This document shows, in pieces, positions 41,644 through 51,558 of a DNA stretch of 64,000 nt. Below the pieces are notes generated by a model. That model was not told the DNA's origin and made no database searches. It saw only the letters and a list, made by a program, of their open reading frames with translations. The stretch spans positions 1,488,001 to 1,552,000 of the forward strand of contig MU271147.1 in NCBI GenBank assembly GCA_021432605.1, given 5' to 3'. The first letter of the stretch is position 1. The number at the start of each line of letters is the position of its first letter. This stretch comes from Coniochaeta sp. PMI_546 (lineage: Eukaryota > Ascomycota > Sordariomycetes > Coniochaetales > Coniochaetaceae). A program made the translations under genes and the position numbers.

Positions 41644-43499
41644 TCAAAGCCTCAAATCCCCTTTATTCCAGGCATACTGTCCAACCAGGCGGGTATCCAG
41701 TCTCAAAAGCAAACCCAACAACAAAACAAGGAACGAAATGACCACACCAACTACTAGGTTGAAATCCGAGCTCCAAAGAGGAGGCGCAAGTTTATCCATA
41801 GGGCTGGTAGTGCGAGTCTGCGGCACACCCGTGTTAGCCACGGCCGGCTCCTTGCCCTTCCATGGGATAGGGATCCCCTTCTCCTCAAGAATCTGCTCAG
41901 TCGTGATCCTCGCTCCGGCAAGGACGATCGGCACACCGGTGCCGGGGTGTGTGCTCGCACCGACAAAGTACGCGTTCTTCACGCCCTTGGCCTTGGTCTG
42001 CGGCCGGAAGGCGAGCACGTTCATGAAGTTGTGGCTCAGCCCGAGGATGGCGCCCTTGTCGAGGTTGAACTTCTCCTCCCAGACGGACGGGGTGTTGACG
42101 ATCTCGTGGGTGATCAGGTTGTTGAGGCGCTCGCAGCCCGTGCGCGCGCTAATGGTCCTAAGCACCGTCTCGCGGGCCTTGGCCACTAGGAAGGGCCAAT
42201 CCTGGTCTTTTAGTGAGGGGGCGACGGCGTCAGAGTCCTTGCCGCGGGACTTGAGGAGGTGGCCGACCGGCACGAGGGCGATGATCGCGTCGCGGCCTTC
42301 GGGGGCAGCGGTGGGGTCGATACGGCTGGGGACGTTGATGTAGAAGCTGGGATCGTGGGGGAGGGATTGGTCTTTGAAGATTGCATCGAATGACTCTTTG
42401 TAGTCGTCGGCAAGAAAGATGTTGTGCGTGCCGAGCTCCGGGATCTTTTTCGACACGCTCCAGTAGAAGGAGATGGAGCTGCAGGAGGCGTCCTTCTGGC
42501 GGAGCTTGCGGCTGTAGTCGGATATCTCGTTGGAGTCGGGGAAGAGGTTGCTGTAGGAGTACACCAAGTCTGCGTTCACGACGACGATGTCGGCGCTCAA
42601 CCTCTCGCCATTCTCGAGCTCGACGCCATTCGCCGTCTTGCCATCGGCAGTGGTCAGGATCTTGCGAACCGGCGCGCGCATTCGGTACTCGACACCGAGA
42701 CTTTGGCCGATCTTCACTAGCGCGGCGAGGATGGTTTGGAAGCCGCCCTTGGGGTACCAGATACCCTCTGCCAGTTCGGTGTACTGCAGCAGACTGTACG
42801 TGCTCGGCGCATCAAACGGGCTCATGCCCATGTACATGGTCGCAAATGTGAAAACCCGCCTCAGGCGCTCAGTCCAGAAATACCTTGTCGTGCGACTCCA
42901 GATACTCTCGAGCGGATGCAGCCTCACACCATGCCAGACGAACTTGGGGCCGGCCAGCTGCCAGATGCTCGTAAAGTTGCGCCGCAGCACACGCGCCAGG
43001 CTGATCTCGTAGTGGTCGTGCGCCTCGGCCTTCCACTGCAAGTAGCGCCGGAAGCCGTCTTTGCCTTCCCAGCGCTCGATCTCGCGCTTCATGACGGCCT
43101 CGTCGGGGGTGCTGCGGAAGCGCTCGCCGTCGGCGAAGAAGATGTCGTAGTTGGTCGGGCACCGCAGAAGCTCGACGCCCGCGGCCTCGAGGCTGCTGTC
43201 GAGCTCGTGGAATGTCTCGCGGAAGAGATTGGGAAGGAGGAGAAGGGAGGGCCCTTGATCGAAGCGGTACCCGTCTGAGGTGTGCATTAGGCTGCAGCGG
43301 CCGCCGGCGAAGTCGTTCTTTTCGAGGACGGTGACCTCGAGTCCGGCTTTGGCGAGGCGTGCGGCTGCGGCTATGCCGCCTGCTCCAGCTCCTGCGATGA
43401 TAGGGCGGTTAGCGCTGTGCTTGACGGTAGGGGAAATGTGCGATGGCAGGAATGTTTACCTATGACGATGGCCGTCAGAGGCTTCGTCTTATTGTCCAT
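41644..43499 (-). CDS. Phytoene desaturase (AL-1/CarB type)
   Basis: Two exons, complement(41644..43391, 43460..43499), encode 595 residues, the same length as typical fungal AL-1 proteins. The 68-nt intron splits the dinucleotide-binding motif: MDNKTKPLTAIVI joins GAGAGGIAAAARLAKAGLEV and then LEKNDFAGGRCSL. Further family blocks are YRFDQGPSLLLLPNLFRETF, WYPKGGFQTILAALVKIGQS and FVGASTHPGTGVPIVLAGAR. A C-terminal membrane anchor lies at LVVGVVISFLVLLLGLLL. The enzyme introduces four or five double bases' worth of desaturation (double bonds) into phytoene to give lycopene or 3,4-didehydrolycopene, using FAD at membranes. It is followed on the same strand by the phytoene synthase/lycopene cyclase gene, 1.1 kb upstream, as in Fusarium and Mucorales clusters. 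Confidence 0.96.
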
Positions 43500-44600
43500 G
43501 ATGAGTGAGGTTGTTGTTTTCAGTGGACCAGCAGTGAAGGAATTTGGTGATGCGCTCTCTAAATGCCTAGCAGCAAGAGGCCTGATAGTGAGAAGATGTC
43601 TGATGAGATCTGCAAGCAGGCGGAGGTGAATTTTGAGGCAGAATAGAATCGTCCCAAGCAGCTTCACATATGTAGCTCGTCGATATTATGAAGGGATCTA
43701 GAATTTAGTTGATGATGCACACAAGCACATGTCAAGTGTCGACGAGCTCGAGCTTTAAGGCGTGCACGTGGAAAGGATGGGTGTTTACGGGTCCTCCTCT
43801 TTGTTGTCTTACCGATGTCTCAAGCTCCAGGTACGGAGGTTCACTCTAGCTTCGATGTCTACCAAACACCACATTCACTAAGACGTACGAACCCGACATC
43901 GAATGAAGTACCTGTACATCACCAACAGGCCAAGAAACGCTAAGGCAGTGTGCCCCGTCCTCCAGCCTGATAACATGTCGAATCCTTTGCCATGTGGCTG
44001 GCTTTTCGGACTCGCATTCTGAACCGAGCCTCCGCAGGTTGCGAATGCGATGTGGTGTAAGCGTAGTTGAAGCCGGATCCATGACGGCATCGATCCGAGG
44101 CGCCAGGGGAGTGTCGAATCCTTCTCCAAAGCTACCCCAATTTGGTAGCTCCTGTCCCTTGCTGTTGCATGTGGATATTTTCAGATCTTTGATCGACGCT
44201 AAAAGGCGGGCTGGCGATGCTAGGTTTGGATGACAATCCGTCTGAATCGAATTGCTCGCTTACACGTCTGGTAGAATATTCGAAGAACAGAAACACGCAA
44301 AGCAGGCGACAGAGCACTCAGATGAGCCGTGTAATTTCGGTTCGACCGCAGTGCATATGGGATACATTGGTGATTTTGCAGGTCGAATGAGGGGTGCTTG
44401 ATTATCTCTTGAACGTAGTCTACACAATATGCAATATATACATTCTATTGAAAGTGTTGAACCGAGAGTAGCCTCCTAAGCGCCGCAGAACATGCGAGTT
44501 CCATCATCAGGACGTGCAGAGAAATTAAGAAAAACTAGATCTCAAGGAATAGTCGACATGCTATTCATTATCCGTTCCTCGCACCGTAAGAGCCTCAGCT
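43500..44600. promoter_or_regulatory. Phytoene desaturase promoter and 3' flank of the cyclase/synthase gene
   Basis: A 1.1-kb region with no gene recognised. By analogy with known carotenoid clusters, light-response elements are expected upstream of 43499. I could not assign one with confidence. Confidence 0.45.
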
Positions 44601-46512
44601 TCAGGAGCTCATCAGTGCTTGCGCCGCAACCCAGAGTCTCCGCTTGGCTGGAACGGTCGCCCTGCGCGAGTCCCTCACCTCGAGGAAGTCCCGTTCCCGC
44701 AACACGCGCCCAATCTCCATGTAGTTCTCGACAGCGACGATCATGGGGCCGCGCGCCTGTTGAGGGATCAATTGCATGAGAGGGCGCGAGTGTCTGTACA
44801 TCGCGAAAGCCTCACTCAGCAGCTTCTCTTGCAGCCGGGCAATCTCAGGACGGAAAGTACTCTCAATGACCATTTCTGGCGTCACGCCTTCTTCTTTAAG
44901 CCAAGATGTGGGCAGATACACGCGGTTGATATTGGCGTCGGTGGTGATGTCGCGTGCGATGTTGACGTATTGAAGGGCAATCCCCATCTCTCGGGAGGAG
45001 TCGAGGAGGTCGTTGATCTGCTTGGAGGTGAGGTGGGCTCCGCAGTGGTGTACGATGAGGGCGACACAGAGCTCTCCAACTGTTCCAGCAACACGGCGAG
45101 CGTATGCGACGAGATCATTCTCGTCTTGTATAGGGAACCTCTCCTCGCGTTCGACGTTGAACTGCGAGTCCATCCGAAACCCGTCAATCAGTAGGTAGAG
45201 AGGTTCGCCGGGGAGGATGTGAGTTGGAAGGAGCGTCAGAGCTGATCTCGCTGACGCGGGAAACTCTTGTTCAATAAACTGCGTCAGCCTGGCATGGTCG
45301 ACATTCTGTCGATGCACAGGGTTTTGAGCTTCCTTGTCATAGACATAGTGAAAATCGAGGTACTGGATCAGTTTCGCTACCCAGGCCTTGATCTCCTGCT
45401 CAGTCGTCGCGTTGTCGATCAGATCATCAGCCATGCGGCAAAAGGAGTACCTATCAGCATGTTAGGGACATGAGTCGTGCGTAGAGAAGCGCAGGCAACG
45501 TACAGGAGAACAAGGTCGATGCGCAGCCGACCGGTGAAGGCGGAACTTGCGAGGTAGAAGCTACGGCTCTTAGCCTTCAGACGCTTCACAGCCTCTTGAA
45601 TCCCTTCGATCCTCTCCATGTCGTACTCTTTAGTACCGGTGAACCGGCCCTGAAGCAGCATTAAAGGAGTCGGCGATTGGGGTACTTCCGGGAAAAGGTG
45701 CGGAAAGGCGTAAATAACAGCCAGATATTGGTCGAAAGTGGCCAGTCCGAAGACAATAAGCGTATTGGTGACGAGGAAGAAGGTCGCTTCTTCGATCTCG
45801 AGGACGCCAAACAGACATAGGCCGAGCTTCGTCCCGCTCTCTATTGACCAAGTACCCCTTCCCAAAGCGAGTTCGTCTACCAACCAGAGATAGACTGTCG
45901 GAAGGAGGATGGGGAGAGCAGTACAGGCGAGCGGAAGGCTTATGATGAAACGGCCGGCCATTGTCCATGTTATCAGAGCAAATGGACACGCCCATACGAG
46001 AATGAGTCCAATATACGTGTACTCGCGGCCAACGTTGACGCAATAAGCGCCATACAGAGTGATTCCAGCCAGGAACAGCTGGCCGACGAGCTTTGTTACG
46101 GCAATCCATTTCGCAGCGTCGCGCTGACTTCTGAGGTATTTGGCGTGCAGCAGGGGCTTATTGAATAGAATGTAGATGAGCGAAGTGATGTAAGTCTGGA
46201 TGATGAAGAAGAAGAGCTCCTCGTATGGGATGCCCATCCACTTTGGACCGATAATGACTTCAGGCGGATAAGTCCATACACCAGTTTGTATCAAGTAAGA
46301 GTCCCATGGAAGAGTGGCCGAAAACGCGAGGATGATGAGGGCCGCGATTTGGAATAGATGTATGCGGGTGAGAATCGGGTAGGATATTAGTGTCAAGAAT
46401 ACTGCAAGAGGTATCGTGAATTTCAGGTGCCTAGAGAATCATGTTAGCCACCAGTCAAGACACGTGGAATAGCAGAAAGGAAACCTTACACGATGGCATA
46501 GTCGAACGCCAT
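44601..46512 (-). CDS. Bifunctional lycopene cyclase/phytoene synthase (AL-2/CarRA type)
   Basis: Three exons, complement(44601..45450, 45504..46430, 46490..46512), encode 599 residues. Introns are 59 and 53 nt. The first exon (MAFDYAIV) leads into [20 protein letters not shown]. The N-terminal half is the membrane-bound R-type lycopene cyclase with [20 protein letters not shown] and [18 protein letters not shown], two EExxFF-like motifs among about six or seven hydrophobic segments. The C-terminal half is phytoene synthase: [14 protein letters not shown] spans the second intron, and [18 protein letters not shown] is the second Asp-rich motif. It condenses two geranylgeranyl diphosphates to phytoene, and the cyclase half closes beta-ionone rings after desaturation. 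With the neighbouring desaturase it is enough to make beta-carotene or torulene. Confidence 0.96.
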
Positions 46513-47740
46513 GATGCCGGGCTTGGGAGGGTGTTTGTTGATCTACAGAGTCGACCGTCTGAACCCTTGATAACGCGGTGTTAGTTGAGCCCAAACAAAA
46601 TATTGTTGATGCGATTGCAGTTGCTAGGAAGAAGCTTGGCCTTCTTGACTCGTTATGATACACGCCGAACAAGGTGAAGTACGTGCGGAACCTGCACACT
46701 TACCTCTGATAAGGACCGTCAACTGACGCACTGATACAGCGAGCACAACAGCACCCGTACAAGCCTATGTTGACAACGCAGGGAGGGCAAATGGTGGCGG
46801 GAATGTGACGAATATTATGTTATTTGGCGTAAAGGCAGAAAAGAGACACGTTCTTGTTCGAATTCTACACGAGCTTGCCAGGCGGAATGTGCCACATCTC
46901 CAGCAGGAGCGTTGAGGGAAGACGGGCCAACATGCCAGATGGAACGACCCCTGAAGCTAGAGACCATAGAAGACTTCCCTCGCAGACCGCCGTTCACCAG
47001 AAAGGAACAATCATCAGGCCGAACCAGCCACCCGCTCGGAGCGATCATGAAGCAACATGCCCACTTGGGCATAGACTGTCAACATCGTAGTGTCACCGAA
47101 TCCCTTAACAACTTGAAACGATTGACTGGAAGCGAAGTCGACGTTGGAATGGTGATGTCATCGACTTTTGACAGAAAGGTACCAGGACTTGGGGCCGAAG
47201 TACACGCGCGGACAAGGACGAAGGAGGGGCGATAGGCAAATCCTAGGCAGTCAGTCCAATGCAGGTTGGCCGCTAGGCGTTTTACACGTGTAGATCACGC
47301 AAGGGGAGCGGCTGGAGGCATGTTGAACCTTTCACGTACTATGTACACATAAAGTGCACGTGTAGAAGGTCGCTTGATTGTAGGACAGAACATTCGATCT
47401 CTGCTTCGAATCAAGGGACTATTGGATCGAATTTCCCAATCGCAGGCATTGTCGATCAATAGATCGCACTAGAACGAAGATGGACTAGCGTCTTTTGCTC
47501 CAAACACAGCACAGACCTTCTCCAACCGTGGTACCCAGCTGTGGCACCAACTGGCGGTACGTACCCCTGTAGATCCTGGAAATGAGGCTCACGATGTGAT
47601 TGGTCGATTGTTTCCTGTCAACTTTCACGCCCCTGCATTTGGAAGTTGCGAACGACTTCAGTGACAGCCTCGGCTCCACGATTTTGACTTCAGTGACTGC
47701 AAGGTTTTGCACGCACCACTACGAAGCCCGCGCAACAGCA
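46513..47740. promoter_or_regulatory. Divergent promoter of the cyclase/synthase and thioesterase-like genes
   Basis: 1.2 kb with no gene recognised. CACGTGTAGA occurs twice, at 47285-47294 and 47357-47366, offset by 72 bp. This could be an E-box-type regulatory repeat. Confidence 0.45.
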
Positions 47741-48811
47741 ATGGCACTACATATGCCGTTACGGCGGCAGCACCATCTGCTACAGCTTGCCCCTACCGTA
47801 TGGCGACAACCACCCGAACTGACACGGATACCTAGTTGGTGCCGTGCGATACATCAAGCACAACAACAACCATCATCGCAATGGCTTCACCGGCACCATA
47901 ACTTCTCGACATCCTCCCCCCGTCGACAACAACAATCATCCCAAGAACCCTTCCCAACCTACTTCCAAGACGCACCTCTACCAACACCAACTTCGCCTCC
48001 TCCGCCTCCTCCTCCTCCGCCGCCCGCCCCAAAACCAAAACGCAGCGTCTTCCGGCGCGTCCTCTTCGCTACCGCCTTCCTCGCCCTAGGCAACCTAGCC
48101 GGCGGCGTCCTCGAGCGCTTCGCCAACCCCGCTCCCCCCGTCCCGAAGGACAGCCACCTCGACGACCTCCAGCGGCAGCAGATCCACCACCTCGCCTCGA
48201 AGCTCGACGTGGTGCAAGCCCTCGAGGAAGACCCGACCTGGGTGTCCTGGGACGCCTACGCCTCCTTCCCGCCCGAACAGCGCAGGACCCACATCGTCGC
48301 CTCATCCCTCTCCAGCTCGTCCGCTCTGGGCGCCTACCAGCGCGTCTTCCAGAACACGGAGACGGGCGAGGTCCTGGTCCTGATCTACTTCGGCCGCGGC
48401 GTGACGGGCTGGCCGACCGTCGTGCACGGCGGGGCGCTGGCGACTGTGCTCGACGAGACGTGCGGGCGAGCCGCCTTCGCCCGGCTGGGGCAGAGCGGGG
48501 GGGAGAAGAAGAGGCCCATCGTCACGGCTTGGCTGAAGCTGGATTACCTGGCCATGACGCAGGAGCGCGAGTTTTACCTCGTCGGGGCGAGGGTCAAGGA
48601 GGATGAGGAGTTGGAGGAGGCGGAGAGGGGGAAGAGGGACTACAAGGCATATGTGCAGGGCTGGGTGGAGAGCGTGCGTACTGGGCAGGAGACTGTCGTT
48701 GCTGAGGCCTTGTTTGTTGGGCCGAAGCCGAAGAAGGGGGAGAAAGTTGCGCTTGGGGCGGAGGTTGGGACGGGTAGGCCGCCGATTCTCCCGCCTGATC
48801 AGCGGTGGTAA
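47741..48811 (+). CDS. Mitochondrial hotdog-fold thioesterase-like protein
   Basis: A single exon encodes 356 residues from the ATG at 47741. An in-frame ATG at 47600 would add 47 residues, but the sequence after 47741 (MALHMPLRRQHHLLQLAPTV) has the Arg-rich, acid-poor profile of a mitochondrial presequence. A PTSPPPPPPPPPP stretch and a single membrane segment (VFRRVLFATAFLALGNLAGG) follow. The hotdog core has FGRGVTGWPTVVHGGALATV with the HGG of thioesterase helix 1, followed by LDETCGRAAF. The pattern resembles fungal UPF0644/Fmp10-like proteins and the THEM4/PaaI group. It may hydrolyse acyl-CoA at the inner membrane, although the catalytic acid was not confirmed. It is convergent with CRY-DASH. 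Confidence 0.83.
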   Translation: MALHMPLRRQHHLLQLAPTVWRQPPELTRIPSWCRAIHQAQQQPSSQWLHRHHNFSTSSPRRQQQSSQEPFPTYFQDAPLPTPTSPPPPPPPPPPAPKPKRSVFRRVLFATAFLALGNLAGGVLERFANPAPPVPKDSHLDDLQRQQIHHLASKLDVVQALEEDPTWVSWDAYASFPPEQRRTHIVASSLSSSSALGAYQRVFQNTETGEVLVLIYFGRGVTGWPTVVHGGALATVLDETCGRAAFARLGQSGGEKKRPIVTAWLKLDYLAMTQEREFYLVGARVKEDEELEEAERGKRDYKAYVQGWVESVRTGQETVVAEALFVGPKPKKGEKVALGAEVGTGRPPILPPDQRW

Positions 48812-49269
48812 GATACGGGCTTGGGTGTGTTTGGTACGTGGTGGCATTGAATTTGCGGAGCGTCGTATAGACTGGCGTGGACGGCGTTGACCTGCATAAT
48901 AGAGGGACAAGAGAAGCACCTGGTATCCATGGAGAATTCAAGCGTGGCACTGCTTTTCTGGTATCCATGTATATCAAGTCCAAAACATATCCTAGACAAA
49001 CTAAGAGGCTGAGACCTCGACAAGTGTAAGTCAGGCGATGTTGCTCTTGATAATGTCATGTGGTGGATGTGTATCAAACTGCTCCAGATGCCGACGAAAC
49101 AGATGCGAAGGCCGACGGCCGCAAAAGAAGGATGTCAGTTTAGCCCAGGTTATGGGGAAAAAAGCAAAGTGATTTTTGTAAGCAATGCTGAGAAGCGCGC
49201 AGATCTATTGATTGTTGTCCCACAGTCGTTCCCTACAAGAAAATGCCCCCGGGGTCGAATGCGGTCTCG
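48812..49269. other. Intergenic, convergent 3' ends
   Basis: 458 bp between thioesterase-like and CRY-DASH stop codons. Nothing was recognised. Confidence 0.55.
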
Positions 49270-51558
49270 CTATGACGCGCTCGACACCTCAGGTTGAGCG
49301 GGTGCCTGATTCGGACGAGACGTCATTCCGTGGTGCTCGATCGGCCTGCCAGTAGCGGGTCTATACCCTCTGCCATTGTGGCTAGGAGCAACATAGCCAC
49401 GGTTACCACCGCGGAAGAACCCGCCTCTGCCTCCTCGACCGCCGCGGTTCGCTGGGAAGCGGTGGCTGTTGTCGTTGTTTATGCTGGGACCGGTAGGCGG
49501 AGCTGGTTTCGGGTGGCTCGCAACAACCAGCGGGCCTTCTAGTTTGCGTATGTCGGTTGATCCCTGGCTCTTGGTGGAGTTTGTTGGGTGGTGTTGACCT
49601 CTCCAGCCCTGATTCAGATCCCTTTGGCCAGTCAAAATGCCCTCAGCATCACCAGCGTCGTCCCCACCGTCATGCTGGCCCTCCACCTTGTCACTATTAT
49701 CGCCACCGGCCTGCTTTCCCCGCCCTTTTCGTCTCAAGTACGAACGCTTGTTGGTCCTAGGCTTACCTTCAACGCTGAACTCGATCTTCTTGATCGGATC
49801 TGTAACCATGGGATTACCCTCGAGCCCTGCCTCCTTGATATCTTCCTCCGATGCTGTGCACGCCTGGAAGACGTTCTCGAGCTTATGCAGCTTGCTGACT
49901 TCAGGGACCCAGGTGCGAACATAGGTGCCGTCCTTGTCGTAGTCGAAGGCCTGCTTGATCGGATTAAAAAGCCGGCTCTCGCTTCTGGGATCATTTCCCA
50001 CCCCGGCCACGTACTGCCAGTTGGCCCAGTTGGACGAAACATCGTAGTCGATAAGGAGCATCTCATACCATTCCGCTCCGTACCTCCAGTCGATGCCGAG
50101 GTGTTTAGCCAAGAAGTTTGCCACGTTCTGCCTGGCTCGGTTGGAGGTGTAGCCGGTGTGCATCAGCTCTCGCTGAGAAGCGTCGATAAGTCCCATGCCT
50201 GTGTTTCCGGCGTTGAACCTCTCAATGATCTTTCCGATAGTAGCAGGGTCTGGATTCTGATCAGCCACCGCTGTGTTTTCATCTGCCGTTTTCCACTTGA
50301 TCATCTTCTCGCCTCCTTCCTGGTACTCAGGTTTGTCGGCCTTAAGCCCGTGTGCTTGGAACAGTTTGTTGCCGAATCTTTTGTGATACAGGCGCATGTA
50401 GTCCCTCCAGAGGAGCTCGTTTCGCACCGCCTTGGTGCCGTCGTTCTCCCCCTGTCCGAAACCTGCCGCATCCTGGTACCTCGCCACGGTACCGTCCTCG
50501 TATCCGAGCAAAGCCTCGTGGATCTGACGAGCCGTCAGAGACCCCTGGGCGAGATATGCGGAGAACTTCGTGCTGAAATCTGCGCCGATAAGTCCATTGC
50601 GCGTGGCTTTGTAGTTCTTAGCCACATCCGCACGCACGACGTATTCGAGTCTTTCACGGGCAGCCTCTTCTCCTCCCTTGAAGGGGTGAGCAGATTTCGC
50701 CTCTTTCGGGAATGAAGGTATGTTGCCAAGGAACATCTTCACCGGTCGCACCAATACTTCCTCCAGATCCTCGTACTTATCAGGAATAACAAAAGGCGTT
50801 GCCTGCGGTGCAATGGTCGATATGTCGGGGAACGACGGAAGCGATGACTTGGCTGGTGTCGGTAGAACGCTACGAGGTTTCTCGCGCAGCGGTTCGACAG
50901 ATCTGAGATACGTGGTGAATATAGTGGGCAGTTCCTCTGGAGTGCTGAAGTTAAGATCTCGACTACCGGTTTGTGTCAGTCTGGTGTAGTAGTACAGTGT
51001 AACCGCAATGGCAAATACAGAACGAGGACAGAAAAGCGATACTCACTCATCGATGAAATATTTCTCGTCGGGCCAAATCTTGAAGGCCACATCCTGATCT
51101 CTGCACACAGCGGCGACAACGCCTTCCTGATCGGTTTCTTCCGAGCCCACAAGCCCGGTTGTCCACACAGCACCAACTTGGAGCTGGTGCTTCCTGAAGC
51201 CATCAACAAGACTCTTCACGACTTTGCCGTGGTCACCCGCACGCAGGATAAGACCGCTACCGAGAGCCTCAAGCGAACTCTTCAAGTTCCAGACTGTCTC
51301 GGCGATGAACTTGGCCCTATGGGGGCCACATCTGGCGAAGTGACCCACACGGCTCCTGCAGGACATGCCAACATACTGGTCCGTATCATCATCACTGACA
51401 AGGCCCGAGAGATCCATTTGGGTATGTGGAAAAACATAGACGGGCAACAGGTGCGTGAATCCATGATTAGGACTCGATGAAAGATAGTGGAATATGGGAT
51501 TATCTGCGACTCTCAAATCCTTACGCAACAGGTAAATAAGGATATTCGTGTTCGCCAT
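49270..51558 (-). CDS. Cryptochrome DASH with RGG-rich C-terminal tail
   Basis: Two exons, complement(49270..50962, 51047..51558), encode 734 residues. The 84-nt intron has a gtgagt donor and a ggtag acceptor. The photolyase N-terminal domain begins MANTNILIYLLRKDLRVADN. The FAD domain shows RNELLWRDYMRLYHKRFGN, GNTGMGLIDASQRELMHTGY, TSNRARQNVANFLAKHLGID and DYDVSSNWANWQYVAGVGND, which are diagnostic of CRY-DASH. The last 130 residues are not photolyase: after an acidic linker come GGRGGRGGFFRGGNRGY and other Arg/Gly repeats, as in the Neurospora-type CRY-DASH. CRY-DASH binds FAD and methenyltetrahydrofolate and acts as a blue-light receptor or single-stranded-DNA photolyase. The RGG tail suggests RNA or ssDNA contact. 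The carotenoid genes lie 2.8-7.6 kb downstream of its 3' end. Confidence 0.96.

Noticed and set aside
49588-50715. 375-codon antisense frame opposite CRY-DASH
   Set aside because: CRY-DASH motifs lie on the minus strand throughout; the plus frame is an uninformative mirror.
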